This document shows positions 32,769 to 44,328 of a stretch of DNA of 64,000 nucleotides, in pieces; position 1 is the stretch's first letter, and every line of letters begins with the position of its first letter. A program made the translations under genes and the position numbers. The stretch is taken from positions 5,952,001-6,016,000 of the forward strand of contig OY744470.1 in assembly GCA_963556145.1 (NCBI GenBank). Direction: 5' to 3'. Source of the DNA: Hygrocybe punicea. Lineage: Eukaryota > Basidiomycota > Agaricomycetes > Agaricales > Hygrophoraceae. Under the pieces are notes generated by a model. The model saw nothing but the letters and a program-made list of their open reading frames with translations, was not told the DNA's origin and made no database searches.

Positions 32769-34544
32769 ATGCACAATGCACTTGAGGCCAATCTTCTCCA
32801 CCAAACTCCTCACGAGTCTGGGCAGGTCGCTGGTGAGAAGCTGGTCAGCCCTGCAGGACTGCGTGCATTCCAACTGTTCAACAATGGGGGTATGGTCGAG
32901 CTATCGTATCTCACAATCGAAGGACAGCCGTTTTCTGAGGCTGTCCGTGCCGACATCCGACAGCTTTCGGAGACGGCGTGGGATATTCAGCTGCAGGCGC
33001 GGATCGCTAGTCTAGTCGAGCAGGGCGACGTCCTACTCGCTACGATGTACTTGCGCACAGAACAATCGTTCGAAAAGAGTGGTGAAGGCCAGGTAGAGTT
33101 CAACTTTGAGCTGGCCAAGTACCCGTGGACCAAGTGCTCGCAACACCCGGTGAGAGCGGGTCCTAAATGGAGGAGAACTACCATCCCATTTGTTGCAAAA
33201 CGGAATTACGCCGTTGGAGAAGCACAGATGACCTTGCGACTTGGGTTCGCGTTGCAGATCGTCGAGGTTGGTGGCTTGAGTGTCGAAAACTTCCAGAAGA
33301 AGCTGGCCTATTCGGATCTGCCAAAGACCAAGATTACCTACCCTGGGATGGATGTGGACGCGCCGTGGCGGAAAGCCGCAGAGGAACGCATTGAGAAGAT
33401 CCGAAAAGGACTGCTGCACGTCATGGTCAAGGACAAAGCAGGTGAGCCAAGGCCTAATGCAACAGTCAACGTGAAGCTCGTGAGGCACGCTTTCGCATTT
33501 GGCACCTGTGTTCCCTCGGCAACCCTGATTTCCGAAGATAACGACGAGTTTAAACGAATCGTTCCAGAACTCTTCAACGTTGCCACCCTCGAGAACGACC
33601 TGAAGTGGACACATCTAGCCGGTGACCGGGGCGCCGACTTCACGCTCGATCGTGCAAAGCAAGGAATCAAGTGGCTGCGTGATAAGGGGTTGTCGGTACG
33701 CGGACACACATTGGTGTGGCCTGGCTGGAGGCATCTGCCAACGTTCTTGCGCCAATACAAAAATGATCCCACCCAGCTTCACAATGAAATTCAACGCCAT
33801 GTGCATGAGCTGGCCGCTGAAATGAGAGGGAGCCTGGCGCACTGGGACGTATTAAACGAACCTTTCGACAACCACGATATCTTCGATATCCTCGGACCAG
33901 ATGTGATGATTGACTGGTTTAAGGAGTCACGAGCCGCCGATCCTTTCTCCAAGCTCTTCATCAACGACTATGCTATTCTATCAGGCGGCGCCGGAACCTC
34001 GGGACACCGCGATCACTACGAGAAGACCATTAAGATGCTGGTCGACAAGGGTGCGCCGCTCGACGGCATTGGCATGCAATGCCACTTTGACAGCTTACTG
34101 ACCGGCCCCGACGACATGCTCGCTATTCTCGATCGCTACGCCAAGTTCGGGATACCAATTTGGGCGACTGAATATGACGTGGGAATCGATGATGAAGAAG
34201 TGAGCGGCAGGTTCACCCGCGATTTTTACACTGTGTTGTTCAGCCACCCCATTGTTGAGGGTATTGTGATGTGGGGCTTCTGGGACTGCGCACACTGGAG
34301 GAATGATGCGGTCATGTACCGCCAGGACTGGTCCTTGAAACCCTCCGGTGAAGCCGTTCGCGAGTTGTTACTCAAGACGTGGCATACCGACACAACAGGG
34401 ACGACCGATGCTGAGGGTACTTTCAGCACGCGTGGTTTTCTCGGCGAATATTTGATTCAGGTCAGCCTGGCGGGCGAGACCAAGTCGATCAATGCCCAAC
34501 TCGGGGTGACAGGTTGTGAAAACGTTGTGGTCATGTTCGACTAG
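32769..34544 (+). CDS. GH10 endo-beta-1,4-xylanase-like protein, 591 aa
   Basis: Glycoside hydrolase family 10, cleaving beta-1,4-xylan with retention. An N-terminal beta-rich region (about 1-215) resembles a carbohydrate-binding domain. The GH10 barrel spans about 235-550, with acid/base Glu364 in HWDVLNEPF and nucleophile Glu468 in WATEYDV. Both are present and FGTCV marks the first strand. No signal peptide is visible, odd for a fungal xylanase. Single exon. A short upstream ORF starts at 32711 in another frame and overlaps the start, so the true N-terminus is uncertain (possible frameshift). The architecture resembles bacterial GH10 proteins rather than secreted fungal ones; transfer is an inference. 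Confidence 0.85.
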   Translation: MHNALEANLLHQTPHESGQVAGEKLVSPAGLRAFQLFNNGGMVELSYLTIEGQPFSEAVRADIRQLSETAWDIQLQARIASLVEQGDVLLATMYLRTEQSFEKSGEGQVEFNFELAKYPWTKCSQHPVRAGPKWRRTTIPFVAKRNYAVGEAQMTLRLGFALQIVEVGGLSVENFQKKLAYSDLPKTKITYPGMDVDAPWRKAAEERIEKIRKGLLHVMVKDKAGEPRPNATVNVKLVRHAFAFGTCVPSATLISEDNDEFKRIVPELFNVATLENDLKWTHLAGDRGADFTLDRAKQGIKWLRDKGLSVRGHTLVWPGWRHLPTFLRQYKNDPTQLHNEIQRHVHELAAEMRGSLAHWDVLNEPFDNHDIFDILGPDVMIDWFKESRAADPFSKLFINDYAILSGGAGTSGHRDHYEKTIKMLVDKGAPLDGIGMQCHFDSLLTGPDDMLAILDRYAKFGIPIWATEYDVGIDDEEVSGRFTRDFYTVLFSHPIVEGIVMWGFWDCAHWRNDAVMYRQDWSLKPSGEAVRELLLKTWHTDTTGTTDAEGTFSTRGFLGEYLIQVSLAGETKSINAQLGVTGCENVVVMFD

Positions 34545-34564
34545 GATTGGCCAGTCTCACAAGG

Positions 34565-34612
34565 TTTAGCGCTTAGCAGTGACAGATTAGCGCTTAGCAG
34601 TGACAGATTCTC
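34565..34612 (+). repeat. short tandem duplication
   Basis: TTAGCGCTTAGCAGTGACAG occurs twice in direct succession just downstream of the GH10 stop codon. Confidence 0.7.
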
Positions 34613-34982
34613 GGTCTGTACTAGTACTACCTTCATGCCTAGACAGCGCCCAACCTAGGAATGATAGATTAGTTCGAGCGTTCTAGATCTCACTGAGATC
34701 TCCATAAGATCCGTCATCCTAATTGATTCAGGGCCGAAAGGCAGGTTCTTGCTCAAACGTTGTCGCGGCCAGTGCCGGCCACAGTATCACAACAAATGCG
34801 TTAATGTCCACGCTACCAAGCCTTCTGAAAGTATCAAAGAACAATATTAATTCTTAGGAACTCATGGCGGACCTCCGAGGCTGCGAGAATTTCCAGCTCG
34901 CGAGGTCTTGAAACTCTGTTATTATCTAAATAAGGCGATTTCCCACTACACGTTTTTGGCCTATCCCTCAGTCGTAGCAATC

Positions 34983-36413
34983 ATGATCTTCAATGTTTTG
35001 GCCTTTCTTTTGATAGCCCCAGCTGCTGTGCGTGCCGCATGCTACAAGGTCATCCGCAACTCTTCTGGAAACGACTTCTTCTCAGATTGGGATTTCTACG
35101 GCGACTACGATAATTCCACACTCGGCAAGTTTCCCCGACTTAGACGTCGATTTTTTGGATTCACCCGTGGCTCTTAGGTGATGTATACTACGTCACGCAA
35201 TCACAAGCCTTTTCACAAAATTTGGCTTTCGTCGAGAACGGGAACGTTATCCTGAAGGTCGACAATACAACCAACGTGGCCAACGGCCAGAAACGAAATT
35301 CTGTGAGGTGAACTTTCCTAACCGTCCTGCCTTTTCTCACGATTGCCCAGGTTCGCATCTCCAGCAAGGACACCTATTCCTTAGGTAGTCTTTGGATCAT
35401 TGATTTGATTCACTTGCCTTGGGGTTGTGGGGTGTGCATCGATCATCTTGTCTACCCTATTTGGCAGTTTATTAAGTCAAAACCGATCAGGTCTGGCCAA
35501 TTTTTTGGACCCTAGGTCGTGGCCAGTGGCCCAATGGTGGCGAGATAGACATCATCGAAGCCATCAACCTACAAGTGAACAACCAGATGTCCGTGCACAC
35601 CCGGCCAGGCTGTAGGCATACCAATAACACGAACGAGATTGGGCTTGCGCTGCAACCAGACTGCTCCCGGGACTCGGGCTGTACCGTAGACGAGACAAAA
35701 CAAAACAACCTTCAAAAGGCGTTCGCCGCCACTGGCGGAGGAGTCTGGGCAACTGAATTCGACGTGTCCGGTATCAGGTCAGCACGATACGGGCCTGTCG
35801 TGAAAACTTATGAATACTAATCGCCGAAATGCAGAATCTGGTTCTGGAGTGTGAGCTCGTGAAGATCTCTTCGATCCTAATCTGTTCGCTCACGTCCTAT
35901 CAGCGGCCAGACATTCCTCCGTCGGTTAGGAACGCAACCGCTCAGACGGATATTGATACGTCAGATTGGGGTTTGCCATCGGCGGTCTTCGCCAATACCA
36001 AATGTAACATCAACCGATTTTTCGACGTCCAAAATCTAATTCTGGAAATCACCCTCTGCGGGACATGGTGCGTCCAATCTGTCTCACGCTCCGTGTTCAC
36101 TTCACTTGTGGAGAATAGGGCTGGCTTGCCTCGGGTATATCAAGCGCAATGTGCCAACTTTGGCCCTACCCAAAAATGCGTATGTTCTTCGCCCTTCTAT
36201 AGCACTCTTTGTGACCAATTGTTTCAGTATAATGATGTTGTGGTTGGGCCTGGTAGTCCACATCTTGATGAAGCCTATTGGGAAATCTCATATGTGCGTA
36301 CCTACATGACAGATTATGTAGTTCCTATTACCTCAGGAGCCTGCTCAGCGGACCAATTGCTGTCGTGGAAATCATGTTTCATTCTTGTATTTGTTATTAT
36401 GTTTTTGCAATAA
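34983..36413 (+). CDS. GH16 endo-1,3(4)-beta-glucanase, GPI-type, 353 aa, 8 exons
   Basis: Exons 34983-35124, 35178-35302, 35351-35431, 35491-35777, 35835-35850, 35904-36067, 36119-36179 and 36228-36413. The sum is 1062 nt with correct phase throughout. The first intron uses a GC donor (GCAAGT). Residues 1-18 form a signal peptide (MIFNVLAFLLIAPAAVRA). The catalytic motif EIDIIE has nucleophile Glu134 and acid/base Glu139. FWTLGRGQWPNGG before it and GPGSPHLDEAYWEI near the end are typical of this fungal GH16 group. The hydrophobic C-terminus (about 340-353) after a Ser/Gly stretch suggests GPI anchoring to the cell surface, so a role in wall beta-glucan remodelling is likely. Gene appears intact. 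Confidence 0.92.
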
Positions 36414-37947
36414 CTTTTTTTTTGTTTTGATACATCATGAGATTTTCTGAAACTGCTGGAAGCCATTATATCTAACACTATTTACAGCCATTTTCTTAAT
36501 TCTTGACACTGACTGGATTAAGGGGGAAAGTTGTACTATTTCTTAAGGGCTATACACTCCTGTAATTACATTTGGACAATATTTAGTGTATGGTGAGTTG
36601 TGGATGAAATAAAAGGTAATCCAGTACTATCCCTGACACTGATTATCCACAGTCACTTCTACGCTGACACCCCTAGGTTAGGATCATCTCTTTATTGTTC
36701 CAAAGCCACCCCGAACCTGCATCTACACCGTGTAATTCATCCCCAGAACATGGACCCTTTGCTCTTCTGGTTGCCAGTATACCACACAGTAGTGATTACC
36801 TCCTCGGTACTCCCCTTTCTCATTCAGACTTCGCCCCATGTTTAACATCCCAACAAGTGGAGCCAGCTCACATGGTTCTTCCAGTGGCAAATGGTAGGTT
36901 TCACAGAATTGCCGAATGTTATGGTTTCCAGCATCCACCAGTTGAATGAAATGTATCGTCCTACTGGGCATCCGAGCTCAAGCCAAAGGTGAGACAACCA
37001 GAAGTCCAGCAGTAACCCATCTAGCCATGTGCGATCTTTGAGTGTCAACAACTGAAGCAGAGCTCCACCCCATTTAAGGGGATGTAGCAACTCCAATGCT
37101 GAATAATGAACACATTGTGATAAGATGATTGAGGTTTTCAGAGTGGATGACTGACCAAGAACTGATGGACCTACAACCTCCTGATCAGGAGGGTCATTCC
37201 CTTCTGTGGCTGGTACACATATGAATTGTTGGACCCAGTCCCATGTTCACTCTCAGGGATTGACTGTGAAGCCTCGTCAGATGAAACATAAATGGGGACA
37301 GGTGGTGTTGACTGTGATGGAACTGCAGGGTGTTGACTAGGGGAGTTGCACCCAGATGCAACAGATACATCTTCTGGTGTTGAAGGCTGAAGGTTTCAGT
37401 TTGAGCATGAAAAATCTGAAACAAGAACAAGCTACCAACAGGACTGTCAAACCATTGTGCTTGTCCTTCATCTTCACATGTCTATGATAATGAGAAAGTG
37501 AGCAAGAGCAATCACCGGACAATTCTGAAACAATACTCCACCGGAAATGTAACCCCAACAAAGGTTGACCGTAAGCTTGCCATGTTCATGGCCCAGCAAA
37601 TATATAGCCTTCCAATTGACAATTGACACAACAAATTAAAACCCCAGACAGCTCGAGTACCATGTTAACAGATCTCACTGAACTTCAAAATAGTCTTGCA
37701 ACCCTTCAATGGATGCTGGATGAAGAATCCAAGCCCGAAACAAATGAGTTGGAGGCTGACTTGGCAAGTTTACACATGAGGCTCAGGTACCAGATTAGGG
37801 CATGAGGCTAGGCATGAGATTAGGGCATGAGGCTAGGCACCATCATCACCTGTCCATTCAATTTCATATTTGATCAGACTGGTGCCTGAATTTGATATTG
37901 GTGAAAATCCCCTATAAAAGACCCATCTATCCGGGATATAATTATCA
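36414..37947. other. AT-rich intergenic region, no supported gene
   Basis: About 1.5 kb. 36540-36660 shows weak resemblance to an arm of palindrome C (TTACATTTG, AGTGTATG.TGAGTT in the same order), so an old MITE copy may lie here. A 60-aa ORF at 37623-37805 (helical, Leu-rich) has no support beyond being open. Confidence 0.4.
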
Positions 37948-39200
37948 ATGGCCTCCCAAAGCAACCTTGCAGTTTTCCACCAAAGACGTCTGGCTCCTGC
38001 TGGAAAGCCTCCAACACATGCTCAGTATGCTAAGATGAAAACTTGGGCCACATATTGTGGCAAGTTGAGATTCACATTTATTTGGAAAACCTTACATGAC
38101 AATGTTTCAACCTTAGTTGTAGATGAAGGTGATGAGACAGTGAACTTTGTTCGAAAAGACACGTAAGAACATCATGCGCAATGGTTATACATTAATCTGA
38201 GCTCATCTTTTCCCCAAGTGTGGCAATCATCCCGCCAGAGACAGAGTATGCTACTCTTCCTTCTCGACAGCCGGATAAGCATCTTCATCCAGATTGCTAT
38301 TGGTATAGGACCATTGAGGATCTTAGAGCCTCACCTGAGGGTGATGATGGTGAACCCCCTGAGCTGTGGGCAAAGGTGTCCTGGTTTTACACCCAGCAGC
38401 ACATTCAGGATGTGAAGTTAAGTAAAAGGCTGAAAAGGAAGCTGCTTGCCTTACTGTAAGATTTATTCATCTGCCATCATATTCTTGGATTGAATCATCC
38501 ATTCTCTTCAGTCCATTTGAGCAGATGAGCTCTACTAAGCTCATCAAGAGCAATCATGATCAAATCATTCCTGCTCTAAGTATTGAATGTGAGCTTATCT
38601 TGATGGTTGTATTTCTTCACATTGAACACATGGATTATCCTTGCCAGCCTCCATGAAAATTCCTTACTTTGATGACAGGCGATCCAACAGTCGGGAAATT
38701 GGTGTCGGTGCATGGTTTTAGCGGTTTGAGGTCAACTTCCTGAACAAGAATCTTGAGGTGATGGTGAGTGGCTAAACATGGCAGTGAAGGCTGTTATTAA
38801 CTGAAGGACTTGCTGCTCAGAGGATTCAGAAAGGCTGTTGCAAGAGAGTCTACAGTCCAAGCAAGGATCTCCAATGTTTTTGCGTTTACTGTGAAGAATA
38901 GCTTCATGAGGGATGCCTCACAGGGCCCATTGAAGTGACACTTCAGAAGCTGAATGATTTGGATAAGTTGACACAGAGTGTCCCAATTTTCAGGGGTTCA
39001 AATGGCCAAGGTCAGGATCAGCAGAAGGACTGGCATGTGGCTGGTACTAGATGAAAGATTGAGAAGGCTTATGAATGGGCTGATAAAGAGGCAGCTCCAA
39101 ATGATTGGAGACAGTTGCTTGGTGCAAAGTTTGTCGATGAGATGATCCAGACACAGTGGGACTGTTATGAATGTCCTACATGTCTTCACCAGATGTGAAC
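37948..39200 (+). pseudogene. BAH-domain-like gene, probably degraded
   Basis: Three exons join in phase: 37948-38162, 38219-38455, then from 38512. They give MASQSNLAVFHQRRLAP, a central stretch with CYWYRTIEDL and WAKVSWFYTQQHI (the shape of a BAH domain), and SPFEQMSSTKLIKSNHDQII. A later fragment near 39060-39200 (WDCYECPTC) may be the cysteine-bearing end. Stops and frame changes between 38600 and 39050 could not be resolved, so I treat it as decayed. BAH domains act in chromatin-bound proteins. The family assignment is by general resemblance only. Confidence 0.4.
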
Positions 39201-40182
39201 TATTGCCAGTACACTTGTAATTCATTCATGATCAACACCATTGTGATGAAATTTAGATGGTTAAATTTTACAAATATCTCATACAGACAATCATGACCAG
39301 TGGAGTGGAATTAGACACTGTTGAAGACTCCATGGCCACAAGTCCACTTTACATGGTGACCAGAGTTGAATACATGAATCAATAAAAGAGTCTATAGAGG
39401 CACATAAAGTGCAGAATGAGCACAATACTGTTATGAGATTGAGGCCAGAAGGAGTCTCATAACCCATATCAGACAAGTAAACATGACCAAACAACTTGAT
39501 TATGAATCATAATTGATGCCATCATCACATGATAATTAGAAGCCAAACTCGGACTAATTTTCCACATTAACACATATTCCCCCCCAACTTGCATGGACTC
39601 TTTCTCCATAACCAGTCTGCTGATTTCTTAGAAAATCAGTACAGAGCACCTCAGTAATGTTCCCAATGGATTGCCAAGATAAATCTGCAACAATTTCATG
39701 TCCCAGATTTGTATATATATACATAGAAGACCGGTATAATCACCTCCAATTCCCTTCACTCCGCTTCCCACGACGACTGCCTTTTCACTGCTATGATGAC
39801 CATTGGTTTCCATGGCTTCCTTCGACTCGGAGAATTGGTATGGTCTGACTCCCTGCATTTACAAGACTACCATGAAGTTATCCTACAATGCACCGTCCAT
39901 CTCACCGCTGCTGCCTTCGACTTTTACTTGCCTGGGCACAAAGCCGATCGCTTTTTTGAAGGCAGCAAGGTTCTCATTCACACTCACAATTCCCCACATG
40001 ACCCCCTTGCCATTTTTCTTCTTTATCTTCATTCTCACAACTCCCTCTTTCCCAGCCATCCTGAACTTTTCTTGCGTTTCGGCAGCTCCATTCCTACTCA
40101 TTCCTGGTTTTTAAGCCGCCTGCGAAAATATTTCATTGACCCTTCCCTTGGTGGACACTCTCTTTGTTCTGGTGGTGCCACT

Positions 40183-40190
40183 GACCTTGC
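40183..40190. repeat. left TSD GACCTTGC of the hAT-like element
   Basis: Identical to 54070-54077. An 8-bp TSD is characteristic of hAT elements. Confidence 0.85.
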
Positions 40191-41441
40191 TAGTGATGGA
40201 TAGGTCTGGTTCAGAACCATGGTTCGAACCTGAACCAATGAGAACCGAACCATGGTTCGGGTCCAGGTTCGAGGCCAGGCATGAACCGTACCTGAAGTCC
40301 AGTTCCACGTTCGGCCTTTTTGTCATGGTCCAGATAGGGTTGACCACGGGTACGGGTTTACCCATGGTATTTCCTAAATGGGTCACGCGGGTACGGGTAT
40401 GGTGTCGTGTGCTCGGTGTTGGTGACGACTTTCTGGGTGTTCCCCAGGGCATGGCCTAGAGAACCCGCCGCAACCCGTCCTCAAACGGGTGCGGGTGCGG
40501 GTATAGGTTCGGCGGGTACGGGTGCGGTGTCCCGATTTGGGACCCGTGGCCAACCCGTGGTCAACCCTAGGTCCAGAACTTGTTCGGACCGGTCTGAACC
40601 GGTAAGTTACCCTACCGTGACATGTCATGTCACACCCAACAAATTTAACTTTGAGAACGACACGTCCTCGAAGATGAGCAGAACTGTTCACTGCAAACTG
40701 TTCTGTTCAAGGTAACTCCTCTTTTTTTGTTATTTCGTGTACTTCTACTAATTATATAATGATAACTTTTTAGTTCATTACTTCGCTAGCAGGATGAACC
40801 CCAGAAAAACTCCCACAACACCCAATCCAACAACCACCACTTTAGAAAACGACTGCAATGATGATGTCATGAGGAAATGCAAGACGCAAAAAGGCAGCGG
40901 GGGTTGGTGTGCCCATCCCCACTGCAGAAAAGTAAGTATTTTTTGTATTCTATATTGTTCTATGCTAATCCCACACCCACACAACAACAACAACAACAAC
41001 GATCACCACTGCCACCACTACCACTGCTAACACGATTACCAACAAGGCAACCAACACCAACGTGCCCATCAATGCCACCATCACTGTCAATGGGCTGCCC
41101 ACACGTCCAACATGACAACCACTAATGGGGCTGGCACCGCTGGCACCTCCACCATTACCATCGACAGGGCCGCCAACCTGCCCAAACCACCATCACCATC
41201 AATGGGCCGCCCACATGCCCACCAACACACCCTCCATGCGCCCGACGCAACCACCACAACAAGGACTGCCACCGCCGTTACCATCAACGAGCCAACTATG
41301 CACTACGGCTATGGCAGCAGCAGCAGCAACAACCACAGCAGCAACCGCCCCCCTCGCTCAAGTGCTCGTGGCCAGCGCCCATTGGGCGTGAACGAACAGC
41401 GAATGGCGACAGATGGGGGTGGGGGGTTGCACGAACAGCAG

Positions 41442-43113
41442 TGTTACGGATTGCTTCTGCAGCGGGCTCCGGCAACAATCAACTTAACTGGGGATCAGAT
41501 TCCAGAGGAGAGAAGAGCAGTTTTCATTGTTGCTTACTACTAAGACAACACTGCTAAGAGGGGGGGTTCATGGTACAATGTCATTGCGAGCCGTGGGGGT
41601 TACCCAAGATAAGGGGGTCTGCCCCAAGAACCAGACTAAACGTAAGGAAAAGAAAGAAGAAAAAGTCCGAACCAACAACAAGAACAGTATATATAGTGAC
41701 TGGTCTTGAGGGGAGGTAAATAGAAATACAACCATGAAGCCACAACATGTCCAACTCTACCATGTGTTCACCATGAGGCGGACATGAGGCGTCCTCATGT
41801 CAATGTTCTCGCGATCCAACTGGAGGCCCAGGTGTCATTGAGGAATAGAGGGGGTCCGGATAACTCGGATGATTTGTCATTGGATCATGTGACATGCAGA
41901 ATTGCCAATTCGGGGTCCACACTTGCTGTAACGGGCAAGTGCGCAGTCTGGCAAGTGCACTGCATGGTCGGGTTGAAGATGGGTATTGTCCAGTGCAGGA
42001 TTGGTGATGAGAGTGTCTTGAGGTAGCGGGGACATAGCGACAAGGTCGGTATAAAGGAAAACAAAGGAATGTATGGAGGGAAAACCAACTAGGATGGTGG
42101 GATAGTCGAGGTCAGACATGTGAACAGCATAAGCTGTACCGGATGATGATGTCTGTGTCAATGACGTATCGAGGAGCAATGTCTTGTCCTGTCTGTGGAA
42201 CAATGCAGTCCACCTGATGTCGGTATTCGTCCAAGAAAGGGCATTGTTGTAAAGGAGTGTGGGAGATATCAAGGTTATAGATGGAAAAGGTTAAATGAAT
42301 GTGGGTCCAGGTTTCGAGTCATGGCACGAGTGACAAGCTGCGGGAATAAGATGTTGGGTACTGCAATGAAGCGATGTCGTGTGAACAATATGCGATAGGG
42401 GTTGGTTCACTGTTTGGGAAGTTGTATGGTCTGTGGTCGAAGTCCAAAAGAATGTGCTTCGGTGATGGTCGGATTAGAGAGAACAGTGAAATGTCTTGTG
42501 ATCAGGGATTGTTCAGGGCATGCGTGCAGGTGAGGAATGTTGTCGGATAATCAGGGAGGATAATGGTAGGCACAGGGTATGAATATGGAAACCAAATATC
42601 CAAGATTGGCAATTGTCAATTACGTGGTGAGATATTGTCAAGGTGGAGGTCGGAAGTATCGATGGCAGAAGGGTTTCGGTACCCATGCCAAAGATAGATC
42701 ATAACAAGGTAAAAACCGATGAGGAAGGTGATGGCGATGCTGCCAATGATGATTATGGTAATTAGCTGTGTCGGGAGTACAGCCATTGTGAATTGGTTTG
42801 TCGTGGGATGAAGTCAACAATATGTCAGGGCGAGGGAAAAGACAATAGTGATGATGTCCGTCAGCAAGGAGATTATTCGGGTACAGCAAGGTAACGTGAG
42901 GATGTGTCCATGGTCGGTCTGGATTGTTCTAGAAGAAGGGACAAAAAGAGAACAAGAATAAGAAAAAACAAGGATGTCCAAATGAAGAAACAATGACGTT
43001 GAAAGGAAGACAAAGGACAAAAAGAAATGAAAAAGGAAGGTGTGCAGTGCAGAATTGTCATGGTGGGTATCGGAATGGGCATCGGGGTTGGAAGCGGAGT
43101 TGGAAATGTAACA
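41442..43113 (+). repeat. solo LTR, 1672 bp, TSD AGCAG
   Basis: Starts TGTTACGGATTGC and ends GGAAATGTAACA (TG...CA). AGCAG flanks both sides (41437-41441, 43114-43118). It is the inverse of 51054-52722 over its whole length. No internal retroelement genes, so it is a solo LTR left by LTR-LTR recombination. Confidence 0.9.
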
Positions 43114-43346
43114 AGCAGGAAGTGTCTGTGCAGGGGCAGGGCACTCTGTCCCGCCCTCTATTTAGTCTTTAACAATATATTATTAATAATACTACCTAAA
43201 TGTTTATTACCCACGATATACCTGAGTGTAAGCCGAAAAAACAAAAAATGATATGAAAATATCCATACTTATGGTTCGGTTCTTGGTTCTAGGAAGCCCG
43301 AACTGGAACCGGACTTGAAAGAACCAGAACCGATGGTTCGGTCTGG

Positions 43347-44184
43347 TGATACGGTTTCCACGTCTATGACCCCGGATAAAGAGATAATAAATGATGAAAA
43401 ACGTCGCAAAGGTGTGAACGAGACTTGGGGACACTCCCGACAATAACGCGATAGTGCGCGATAATATGCGTGATAAAATAAACAAATGCGAAGAGTCGCA
43501 AGACAACGCGATGTCACAACGCAGTGATAAACAAGGATCGGAAGGCTTAGCTGGGTGTCCTAGATGACAGCACGATACGCGGTGATGACGCGACGAGACG
43601 GAGGTTCTGCGCTACGACTTAGGTCACGATAGCGGAGAGTACGTGATGAGGAGAGACGCAGATTCAAGTGAGAATGACTAGATCCTTTTAAAACTTAAGC
43701 CGCAAACTAGTGGAGAGGGGAGAACTGGGTTCTTCGTCGCATATTTTCTACTACAGGGCACTTTTTATATTCTAAAGGGATAGGGGGAAAGGGTGGATGA
43801 GTGAAATAGAAATGCAGCGAAATATCGCATGAAAGCGACGAAACGGGAACGGAATAGCGAAGGATTTGAAATAACGGCAAATATCACATGAAAGTCGGCG
43901 AAAAGACGAAGATAAACCGGATGAATTACATTTCTGGTATCGGACTCGGTGTCCGAACGTGTAGGACGTGTTTAACAGTCGTGTGTCAGCGTTTTAAGAC
44001 CGGGTCGCGCGGTTAAGATACAGCGAAGATGTTGTGGTCATGCGCACGTCGATCGGCATAAGTCGTGCAAGTCGCGGGCGGCGCGCTGATGTTTCGCATG
44101 TACGCGGGACTGCGGAAGAGTCGTAGGGAAAGTAGAATTGACCATATGAGAGATTCCGTGCCCAAAGGGAGAGACTGCGTATCA
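43347..44184 (-). repeat. 3' LTR of the Gypsy element
   Basis: 838 bp; differs from the other LTR at 13 positions by direct comparison, all transitions at CpG. Confidence 0.92.
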
Positions 44185-44200
44185 TTTTTCCTCCTCACTG
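44185..44200 (-). other. polypurine tract
   Basis: On the minus strand GTGAGGAGGAAAAA abuts the 3' LTR, as required for plus-strand priming. Confidence 0.75.
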
Positions 44201-44328
44201 AAATCTTGACTGTCCTCAGTCAATCGTGTGGGCCGTGGGAAAGTCACGTGCGAGTCTGACTTATAAACAGAAGTGACGCGTCGATGTTTGCTAACCTTCG
44301 TCTTCGAACTTCACCATCAATCTGTACG

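Noticed and set aside
41112..41543. 143-aa ORF with His/Thr/Pro repeats
   Set aside because: Simple-sequence composition (CAACAA, CCACCA) in the hAT-like element; no conserved features.
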